A stretch of 33,546 bases of DNA from a virus: positions 1-33,546 of IMG/VR virus record IMGVR_UViG_3300025711_000021. One strand, written 5' to 3'. A program made the translations under genes and the position numbers. Under the pieces are notes generated by a model, which worked only from the letters and a program-made list of their open reading frames with translations, made no database searches and was not told the origin of the DNA. Each line of letters starts with the position of its first letter. Within the stretch, counting starts at the first letter, position 1. Positions 1 to 5,610 of the stretch are shown here, in pieces.

Positions 1-25
1 ATCTGTCGTCTACTCTTTAAGTTGT

Positions 26-127
26 ACGGCTTAACCGCCTGCATTAATGCCAACTTTTAGCGCACGGCTCTCTCCCAAGAGCCATTTCCCTAGACCGAAT
101 ATAGGAATCGTATTCGGTCTTTTTTTT
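26..127 (+). ncRNA. sdsR: SdsR (RyeB) small regulatory RNA
   Basis: The sequence matches my memory of enterobacterial SdsR: a short 5' stem (GGC..GCC near 29-40), the conserved central stretch GCATTAATGCCAACTTTTAG (41-60), a CUCUC/GAG hairpin (about 70-83) and a strong terminator (GACCGAAT...ATTCGGTC plus eight T). An extended -10-like CTACTCT at 10-16 fits the sigma-S promoter known for this RNA. SdsR is an abundant stationary-phase, Hfq-binding RNA that represses targets such as porin and mismatch-repair mRNAs. The prophage junction falls in the terminator, whose sequence is preserved, so SdsR expression should survive. The overlapping antisense RNA RyeA/SraC, read from the other strand, would be separated from its upstream region. 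The exact 5' end is inferred. Confidence 0.85.
110..127 (+). repeat. Left attachment-site core (18 bp)
   Basis: GTATTCGGTCTTTTTTTT is the distal arm and T tract of the SdsR terminator. An identical copy in the same orientation lies at 32454-32471. Flanking bases differ on both sides, so the shared core is exactly 18 bp. I read the pair as attL and attR of the integrated element. Confidence 0.75.
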
Positions 128-189
128 GAACATTTCTCAAATCAATAACTTACCGTTAAAACAATCACTTAAACCACTTCCTGTTACCT

Positions 190-478
190 TCAATGCTGCT
201 CATTTGGACTTTCTGCCGCCACTTTGTCGCCACCCATTTGAGCCAGCGGATTCAGGTGAATAGCGTCTTCCAGGTGATCGGGAGCGAAGTGCGCGTAGAG
301 CATCGTGATGCGGATATCTGAGTTATCTGAGTGCCCGAGGATGCGCTGAAGCACGATGATATTGCCCATGCTGTTCGCTGGTGGCCATGAGTCGCAGGAT
401 TTGTTCCTGGGTCAGCCATGCCATTTCACGTTCCGGTTGATCAAACTCGCGGATATTTTCGGGAGGGGTTGATTGAGT
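190..478 (-). pseudogene. int: P2-type integrase remnant with internal deletion
   Basis: Tyrosine recombinase of the P2 Int family, in two pieces in different frames. The downstream piece (about 378 to 190) carries the C-terminal catalytic region: MGNIIVLQRILGHS, then TMLYAHFAP with the catalytic tyrosine, then a normal end at a TGA (190-192). The upstream piece (about 478 to 380) encodes PPENIREF...MAWLTQEQILRLMATSEQ, which belongs to the linker before the catalytic domain. The roughly 80-100 residues that should lie between them, with the first catalytic Arg, are absent and the frame shifts at the join. The N-terminal arm- and core-binding part is also missing. The 3' end faces the left att core, as for P2 int. 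However, this is the ogr end of the main prophage, whereas int should sit beside CI. Confidence 0.8.
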
Positions 479-622
479 CAGTCGTATACATGCAAAGGGC
501 GCAACCGATGGGTTTGTCTAAGCAAATATCTTTTGGAAAGGTTGCGGCGCAAACGGTGAAATTTTTATGCCAGGTTGTTAAGATTAGTCTTAACAGTTTG
601 CTTTCACTATAAGGACTTAATG

Positions 623-988
623 ATGAAGTTTGTTCTGGGATTTGCTGCTTTAGTGCTTCCGTTTGCCGTGAGTGCTGCATTTGTCAACCCTATGGAATTC
701 GATGGTTCCGAAGCGCAAAAACAAGAAGTAATTGAATACATCAAGGCGAGGGTGAAGGCTGATTACTGTGATGGTGCCGTTAATATGTGCCAGCCAACAA
801 CGCTTCGTATGATGGAAAAGCAAAATCTGACCGCTTTTAAAAATCTGACCAAAGCCAAAAATAAAGAAATATTAGATAAGGTTATCGGGGATTATTGTGA
901 AGGTGCGGTTAATATGTGCACTTACGCGACTCTGGATATGATGTACAAACAAAATCTGAAAGCCAGCGGTGAGCAACTTAGCTGGTGA
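623..988 (+). CDS. Small exported protein with two cysteine-containing repeats
   Basis: A 121-aa protein of unknown function. The start at 623 is chosen because AAGGA (611-615) stands 7 nt upstream; the ATG at 620 would be too close. Residues 1-18 form a signal peptide ending VSA-AF, so a periplasmic or secreted location is likely. The mature part holds two tandem copies of about 40 residues around DYC(D/E)GAVNMC, then TL.MM.KQNL, each with two cysteines seven residues apart. It lies between the integrase remnant and ogr with its own terminator, like a prophage moron. I do not recognise the family. The paired cysteines suggest disulfides after export, which is inference. Confidence 0.7.
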   Translation: MKFVLGFAALVLPFAVSAAFVNPMEFDGSEAQKQEVIEYIKARVKADYCDGAVNMCQPTTLRMMEKQNLTAFKNLTKAKNKEILDKVIGDYCEGAVNMCTYATLDMMYKQNLKASGEQLSW

Positions 989-1002
989 TCCTGAATGTTA
1001 AA

Positions 1003-1023
1003 AAACCCGCCATTGGCGGGTTT
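1003..1023. terminator. Bidirectional intrinsic terminator
   Basis: AAACCCGCC-att-GGCGGGTTT forms a 9-bp stem with a T-rich tail on both strands. It separates the exported-protein gene (plus) from the convergent ogr remnant (minus) and can serve both. Confidence 0.9.
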
Positions 1024-1029
1024 CTTGTT

Positions 1030-1250
1030 TTAATGCATCTGCAAAGATTGTTGCTGATGTTTATCCGGATGCAACTGAACAGCATGAACGGTGCCAGGTT
1101 CAACAATGATGTCCGCAATGGACTCATGCGTTTTGAACGTACAACTGCAATTAATGTTCTGGCACTGGTGATAACGTTCTTTGATATTGATGCTCAGATA
1201 ACGGCTTGAACGGGCGTGTGCTCGTGCTGACATTTCGGGCAGTGCATCAT
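1030..1250 (-). pseudogene. ogr: Ogr/Delta late-gene activator, frameshifted
   Basis: P2 Ogr is a small zinc-binding protein of about 72 aa that binds upstream of the late promoters and recruits RNA polymerase. The ATG at 1250 opens MMHCPKCQHE, with the first CxxC. One base is then missing (expected CAG CAC GAx GCA CAC GCC) and the rest of the family sequence continues in another frame: AHARSSRYLSINIKERYHQC, then NINCSCTF with the second cysteine pair, then the VEPG..H tail. In frame, translation from 1250 stops after 18 codons. Starting at the internal ATG at 1233 would lose the first two zinc ligands. Either way a functional activator is unlikely, unless the base is a sequencing error. Confidence 0.85.
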
Positions 1251-1337
1251 AATAATCACCATGTAATCATTTTTAATCAGATTTGATCATTTCGTTTTAT
1301 GATGAAAAACAGACATGTGAAATTACAGTGATTTACA

Positions 1338-1366
1338 TTGCAACGTAATAATAACAATCCTATAAA
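1338..1366 (+). promoter_or_regulatory. Sigma-70-like promoter for the GNAT gene
   Basis: TTGCAA (1338-1343), a 17-bp spacer, and TATAAA (1361-1366) lie 31 bp before the acetyltransferase start. This gives the moron its own promoter, independent of phage late control. Confidence 0.6.
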
Positions 1367-1397
1367 TAATAACTCTGCTTATTGAATTGGATGTTTT

Positions 1398-1811
1398 ATG
1401 ACTGTTCTGATTAAAAAATTACTTCCTTCAGAGTGGGAAAGCGCATTCCCGATCATTGCTCAGCTAAGAAATATCACCAAAGACGAATTTTTAAAAAGCG
1501 TAAGAGTTCAGACTCTGAATGGGTATGAGCTTGTTGCTGCTGTTCTCGAAGAAAGAATTATCGGTGTGATGGGCATAAGGCCTGTACACACGCTGGCACG
1601 AGGTTCTCACCTGCATATTGATGATCTGGTCGTTGATGAACATGAGCGCCATTCGGGAACGGGTAGGTTACTTCTTGATTTCGCTGTCAGTGAGGCTAAA
1701 AGCAGGGAGATGAATTTTGTTTTTCTTGATGCAAGGAAAGAAGCAATTCCCTTCTATGAAAGAAATGATTTCATTTTCCACACCTCACCTTCAATGAAAA
1801 AGATCCTTTAA
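1398..1811 (+). CDS. GNAT-family N-acetyltransferase
   Basis: A 137-aa single-domain acetyl-CoA-dependent acetyltransferase, normal length for the family. Motif A is clear: the beta4 strand HIDDLVVDEHER (residues 73-84) followed by the pyrophosphate-binding R84-x-x-G87-x-G89 and helix GRLLLDFAVSEAK. Motif B follows (NFVFLDA, then AIPFYERNDF). The substrate cannot be read from sequence; small molecules, aminoacyl toxins and proteins are all possible. It sits where P2 tail genes U and D should be, opposite to the late genes and with its own promoter. It is therefore a cargo gene tied to the replacement or deletion that truncated T. The gene appears intact. Confidence 0.85.
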   Translation: MTVLIKKLLPSEWESAFPIIAQLRNITKDEFLKSVRVQTLNGYELVAAVLEERIIGVMGIRPVHTLARGSHLHIDDLVVDEHERHSGTGRLLLDFAVSEAKSREMNFVFLDARKEAIPFYERNDFIFHTSPSMKKIL

Positions 1812-1829
1812 TTTTCCCTATCCGCAGGC

Positions 1830-1865
1830 ATGTTCAATCCCTGGTCTTACAATGGAATTGAACAT
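1830..1865. repeat. Inverted repeat between GNAT gene and truncated T
   Basis: ATGTTCAAT and ATTGAACAT form a 9-bp stem around an 18-base loop, in the 65 bp between the convergent GNAT and T genes. There is no T tract on either strand, so terminator function is doubtful. It may mark the junction of the acquired GNAT segment. Confidence 0.45.
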
Positions 1866-1876
1866 ACCTGATTGCT

Positions 1877-2803
1877 CTAACCAAACGCGGATTTCACGCC
1901 CATCAGCAGCGTGGCGTTTTCCTCCATGGTGCGCTTGTTTGCCAGGGACAGATTCAGGATGGTCGGCGTTGCCGCCAGAATGCCGTCCTTGTCCGCGCCG
2001 GACTTCGCCACGATGATTTGCGCGGCGGCGGCATCATCGGCAGAGGCAGCGGTGTTGTCGCCGAGCTGCCGCGCCTGGGTGCGCAGCGCGGTCATATCGG
2101 CGGAGTCTTTTTCCAGCCCGAGCGTCGCCTGTAATTCTGAGTTTTTCTGCGCAAAGTTGAATCCGGGCATCAGCAGCCCGACACCCGCCGCCGTGCCCGC
2201 CGTGCCCGCCGTGGGAATGCCGACGCCCGCCGCCCCTGCGCCGGTGACGCTGCCGGCCAGTTGTTTGCCCGCCTGATACCGGCCTTTCACCGCGTTGAGC
2301 TTGGCCTGCTGCGCGCTCACCCGTGCCAGTGATTCGCGCTGCCGGTTGAGCTGGGCGGTGGTTTCACTGATGGACGTTCTCAGGCGGCGCTCAGAGTCAG
2401 ACAGGGTGCGCGTGCTGATACCCGACTGGGTAAGTTCCGTGCGCTGACGCTGCACCGATTGCCGCAGCCCGTTGAACTGGGTCTGCAACTGCGCGGCGGT
2501 ACGCTTCGCGGACTCCATGGCCTGCGCCTGGGCGCGGGTCGGGCTGGCAGTGTTTTTAAACTGAATCGCCAGCGCCGCCGCTTCCGCTTTAGCGGCGTTG
2601 AGCTTCTGGCCGGTGACGGCGAGCTGCGCGCTGGATTTGCGGAAGCCGTCAATCTTTCCGGCCTGGGTGTTCAGGTCTTTGAGCGTGGTCTGCGAATTTT
2701 TAATCTCTCCGGCCAGCGCCTTACTGGCGTTCTGCACCGCTTTAAACGGGCGGGTCGCCTGGTCAACCGCCTTTAACAGCACCTCTACTTTTAAGTTACT
2801 CAC
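1877..2803 (-). pseudogene. T: Tail tape measure protein T, C-terminally truncated
   Basis: The tape measure sets tail length and fills the tail tube. The GTG start (2803) overlaps the E' stop as GTGAGTAA, the usual tight E'-T junction. Residues 1-308 give the typical N-terminal region: MSNLKVEVLLKAVDQATRPF, then a long Ala/Gln-rich coiled-coil (about residues 30-180) and a Gly/Ala-rich hydrophobic patch (about 185-215). P2 T is about 800 aa; here it stops after LLMGVKSAFG. The remainder of T and all of U and D are missing, replaced by the GNAT segment. A tape measure this short should not support a normal tail. Confidence 0.85.
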
Positions 2804-3232
2804 TGTCGGTGGCTCCGCTGCGCTGCATGGCCTTATGACGCCACACCAGCAGCTCGGTCAGCGTCATCGGGTTCAGTTCTGACGGCGGCCAGTGAAAAAT
2901 CACTGCAACGTCCGCCATCAGGTCATCAACGGTCAGTGCCGCAGGGAGTTTTACTGTTCCGACTTCGGCGATAAAAAACCGATCACCTTGCCTGCCATCG
3001 CAATCAAGTCGGGCAGGTTCAGGCTTTTGCAGTCCTGGGCGGTGAGGTTTGGCACGGTAATGCGCGGCAGAATGACGGTCAGCGCGTCCACGTCGGCATT
3101 CGCCAGCGCCGCCAGGCCAATCCCGCGCAGATGACCGGCGTTAGGTTTGATGATTTCAACCTGGCTGATCACCAGCTCGCCGCGTGCGATCGGCTCTTCA
3201 AGGATAACGATGTTTTCATTCTGTTCTGACAT
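2796..3232 (-). CDS. E': Tail chaperone E+E', made by -1 frameshift
   Basis: The extended tail assembly chaperone, corresponding to gpG-T in lambda. Ribosomes reading E shift -1 at the slippery heptamer T TTT TTA (2978 down to 2972), then read IAEVGTVKLPAALTVDDLMA and a C-terminal domain with FHWPPSELNPMTLTELL and WRHKAMQRSG. That domain ends at TAA (2796-2798), inside the T start. P2 uses a similar heptamer (T TTT TTG) at the same place. Without the shift, E ends nine codons later. The fusion product is thought to help load tape measure protein. The element is intact although T is truncated. Confidence 0.85.
2951..3232 (-). CDS. E: Tail chaperone E
   Basis: A 93-aa product, the unshifted form of the tail chaperone, similar in length to P2 E. 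It begins MSEQNENIVILEEPIARGEL and ends at TAA (2951-2953), shortly after the slippery site. It is the third gene of the FI-FII-E-T operon driven by the F promoter and acts in the cytoplasm with E+E' on the tape measure. Confidence 0.9.
   Translation of the reverse strand: MSEQNENIVILEEPIARGELVISQVEIIKPNAGHLRGIGLAALANADVDALTVILPRITVPNLTAQDCKSLNLPDLIAMAGKVIGFLSPKSEQ
2972..2978 (-). promoter_or_regulatory. -1 ribosomal frameshift heptamer T TTT TTA
   Basis: In the E reading frame the codons are GGT TTT TTA, so X XXY YYZ is T TTT TTA. Reading resumes in the -1 frame at ATC GCC GAA and stays open through the whole E' domain to 2796. Confidence 0.8.
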
Positions 3233-3290
3233 AGCGGTGTCTCTTCTTCAAAGGGGAGTTTTCGCGCCGGTGTCCGGCGCGGGTTGCGGA

Positions 3291-3800
3291 TTACAGGCCG
3301 ATGTTTTTGCGGTGTTCCGCCAGGCGGTCGGTGCCGTTAACGATTTCCACCATGTTCACGGTGTCCACCTCGATCACGTCCTGCCCGTTAATGCTCAGCT
3401 TGAAATAGGTGCACTGGGTAGAGACTTTGGTTTCGGTGTCTTCTCCCTGTTTGTACTCACCAAAATCAACCTCTTTGTGACGCCCGCGCATGGCGACTTC
3501 TACCGCCATCGTCTCGCCGGTGTCGTCCTGCTGGAAGGAACCGGCAAAGCGCAGCGGCGTCGCATCGACTGCACCCCACTGCTGGAGCACCAGCGCATCC
3601 AGCCCGCCCATCGTCCATTCCAGCGTCAGCGCATCGTCGTCCAGGCCGAAATCAATCGGCGCTGTGCCGTTCATGCCGCCGCCGCGATAGTTCTCCAGCT
3701 TGCGGGTCAGCTTCGGCAGCGTCAGCGCGCTGACCACGCCGACATAATTGTGACCGTCGTTAAACAGGTTCAGGTATTTCAGTTTCTTAGGCAGTGCCAT
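3291..3800 (-). CDS. FII: Major tail tube protein FII
   Basis: A 169-aa protein that polymerises into the inner tube of the contractile tail. Length and sequence fit P2 FII: MALPKKLKYLNLFNDG start, a KLTRKLENYRGGGM segment, and the RFAGSFQQDDTG...RGRHKEVDFG middle. It lies 13 bp after FI in the same operon. It appears complete. Confidence 0.95.
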   Translation of the reverse strand: MALPKKLKYLNLFNDGHNYVGVVSALTLPKLTRKLENYRGGGMNGTAPIDFGLDDDALTLEWTMGGLDALVLQQWGAVDATPLRFAGSFQQDDTGETMAVEVAMRGRHKEVDFGEYKQGEDTETKVSTQCTYFKLSINGQDVIEVDTVNMVEIVNGTDRLAEHRKNIGL

Positions 3801-3813
3801 GTTTTAGCGCCTC

Positions 3814-4983
3814 TTAGCTGTTGATGGCCGTGGCGAACGTCGCCAGGTACTGATCGGTGATGCGCTGACGCAAGGTTAAATCCTCCAGCGGCGGCACCGG
3901 CGTGTAGTCGTAATCAATGAACAGCTTGCCTGCTTTCAGGGTTTCAACGGTGTTCGCTTCGGGGTCATACCAGCAGGTGCCGTCAATGATCAGACCGGCG
4001 GTTTTCATTTCGCGCAGCTTGGCGTTAATGCCCGCAATCATGTCCTTGATAAGCGTCGGGGTCATTGGCCTGTCCATCGCCCACAGGTGCGCTTCCGCCA
4101 GTGTGTCCGCCAGCACCTGCGCGGTACGGGTGTAGTTCTCAAACAGGAACAGCGGATCATCGGAACATGTGCGCTGCCCCCAGAACTTAAAGCCGTCTTT
4201 GCGGATAAGCGTGGTCACGCACGCCTGGTTCAGCAGGTCGGCATCGGTGCCGGGGGTCTGCAAATCCCAGTACACGCTGGCCGACAGGCCGGTGACGCCG
4301 TTGATCCCGACGTTAGAGAGTGTTTTATGCCAGCCGGTTTCGGCGTCGATTTTGGCACGCAGGCCGAGGGCGTAAGCGGTGGCGGGGGCGATGTCGCTGG
4401 CGTTGGTGGTGGTGTTCCAGGCCACAAAATCCGGCCAGATCACCATCAGCTCACGCTGGCTGAAATTGTCGCGGTACTTGATGGCATCAGAGACCGTTTT
4501 GCAGCCGTATGCGCTGACGTAGCCGAATGCACGCAATTGCTGACAGACGGCGGCAAGCGCGGCGGCGACTTCCTGGTTATCCAGACCCGGCACGCCGAGA
4601 ATGCGCGGCTTTACGCCGAGTTCAGTCTGCGCGGACAGAAGGGCTTTCATGCCGGTATACATGCCGGTGTCGTCCGAACCGCCGATGATGTTGGAGGTGG
4701 TTTCCGCTTCGGTCTCGCCTTGTGCTACACGCACCACGACAACAACCGGTTTAGCCTGGTTGGCGATAGCCATCAGGGAGGCGCGCAGCGTGCCGGTTTT
4801 ACCGGCCTTGCCTGCGGCGGTCAGCACGTTGGTAATGAGTACCGGCGTATCCAGCGGGAAGGTCGCCGCGTCGGCATCCTCTGCAGTGCAGACCATCCCG
4901 ATGATGGCGGTGGAAACGGTGGAGATAACGCGGGTGCCGTCATTGATTTCAACAACGCGCACACCGTGATGATAATCAGCCAT
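3814..4983 (-). CDS. FI: Contractile tail sheath protein FI
   Basis: A 389-aa sheath subunit, close to the roughly 396 aa of P2 FI. It opens MADYHHGVRVVEINDGTRVI, which is typical, and ends with the C-terminal insertion-strand region (IDYDYTPVPPLEDLTLRQRI). It surrounds the FII tube and contracts to drive the tube into the host. It is first in the F operon; a candidate Ogr site lies about 70 bp upstream. No damage is visible. Confidence 0.95.
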   Translation of the reverse strand: MADYHHGVRVVEINDGTRVISTVSTAIIGMVCTAEDADAATFPLDTPVLITNVLTAAGKAGKTGTLRASLMAIANQAKPVVVVVRVAQGETEAETTSNIIGGSDDTGMYTGMKALLSAQTELGVKPRILGVPGLDNQEVAAALAAVCQQLRAFGYVSAYGCKTVSDAIKYRDNFSQRELMVIWPDFVAWNTTTNASDIAPATAYALGLRAKIDAETGWHKTLSNVGINGVTGLSASVYWDLQTPGTDADLLNQACVTTLIRKDGFKFWGQRTCSDDPLFLFENYTRTAQVLADTLAEAHLWAMDRPMTPTLIKDMIAGINAKLREMKTAGLIIDGTCWYDPEANTVETLKAGKLFIDYDYTPVPPLEDLTLRQRITDQYLATFATAINS

Positions 4984-5053
4984 GGTGTTTTTCCTGTGAT
5001 TGGGGTGAGGTCAATCATCGCGTGTTGGGGACAATCAGGCACGGCGGGAGGGA

Positions 5054-5071
5054 TGTTTGAACAATGGCACA
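5054..5071 (-). promoter_or_regulatory. Candidate Ogr binding site of the F late promoter
   Basis: On the minus strand TGT-N12-ACA (TGTGCCATTGTTCAAACA) fits the dyad recognised by P2 Ogr/Delta activators, which bind centred near -55. That places a start site near 5007, about 24 nt before the FI ATG. With ogr frameshifted here, the promoter would need an activator from another P2-like or P4-like element. Confidence 0.5.
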
Positions 5072-5082
5072 ACGCGGCTGCA

Positions 5083-5104
5083 GCACAGTCAGATTTGACT
5101 GTGC
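5083..5104. repeat. Perfect 9-bp hairpin upstream of FI
   Basis: GCACAGTCA-gatt-TGACTGTGC, a perfect stem with a tetraloop, between the G terminator and the FI promoter. No T tract adjoins it. It could be a second termination element or a protein site. Confidence 0.5.
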
Positions 5105-5111
5105 TCGATAC

Positions 5112-5131
5112 AAAAACGCCCCTTTCGGGGC
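5112..5131 (-). terminator. Intrinsic terminator after tail fibre operon
   Basis: On the minus strand GCCCC-gaaa-GGGGC is followed by GTTTTTG, beginning 15 bp after the G stop codon. It should end the V-W-J-I-H-G transcript. Confidence 0.85.
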
Positions 5132-5145
5132 ATGAATTACATGAA

Positions 5146-5601
5146 TTAAGCGGGAATTTCAGGCCAGGCAATATCCGGCGCGGCAGACAAATCCAGCCGG
5201 TTAAGGGCGACGCGGTATTTTTTCCAGGCGGTCAGGCTTGCCCGTTCCGCCTCTGTCGCATCGTCAATATCGACGGCATCCTGCAAAGGTGCGATAGCCG
5301 CGTTTGCTTTTGCCATCAGCGCGGACAAGGCCGTGACGGCTTCGGCCTTGCGTTCTTCAACCGTCGGCGGCGGAATATCCCCCCAGGCGGGCAGACCGTC
5401 CGTGCCCGCAACCCGCATTTTCCCCTCCGGCGGCGGGAGGGTTTGATATTCACGGTAAACAACATCGCTGACCGCAATGCCATCATCCGGCCAGCTTCCG
5501 GCATCGTCGTACACGTCCCGCAACGCACGCGGATAAAAACCGTTGGTGAGCGGGCTGTAAACATAAAGACTTGAGGTGACTGCGCTGTAATAGTTGCTCA
5601 T
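5146..5601 (-). CDS. G: Tail fibre assembly protein G
   Basis: A 151-aa chaperone of the Tfa/gpG class that helps fold or attach the distal tail fibre. The N-terminal half ([20 protein letters not shown]) and middle ([20 protein letters not shown]) are typical. The C-terminal domain has the usual [20 protein letters not shown] helix and the [14 protein letters not shown] motif. It starts 9 bp after H, its substrate. Confidence 0.92.
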   Translation of the reverse strand: MSNYYSAVTSSLYVYSPLTNGFYPRALRDVYDDAGSWPDDGIAVSDVVYREYQTLPPPEGKMRVAGTDGLPAWGDIPPPTVEERKAEAVTALSALMAKANAAIAPLQDAVDIDDATEAERASLTAWKKYRVALNRLDLSAAPDIAWPEIPA

Positions 5602-5610
5602 TATTTTCCC

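Noticed and set aside
441-680. A 79-aa minus-strand open frame over the integrase remnant and the exported-protein start
   Set aside because: It overlaps the signal-peptide gene antisense, runs in the wrong frame for the integrase pieces and shows no motif.
3147-3824. A 225-aa plus-strand open frame
   Set aside because: It is antisense to the tail tube gene FII and has no family features.
4087-5574. A 495-aa plus-strand open frame
   Set aside because: It is antisense to sheath gene FI and fibre assembly gene G, which are certain. The Gly/Arg/His-rich composition is typical of a GC-rich shadow frame.
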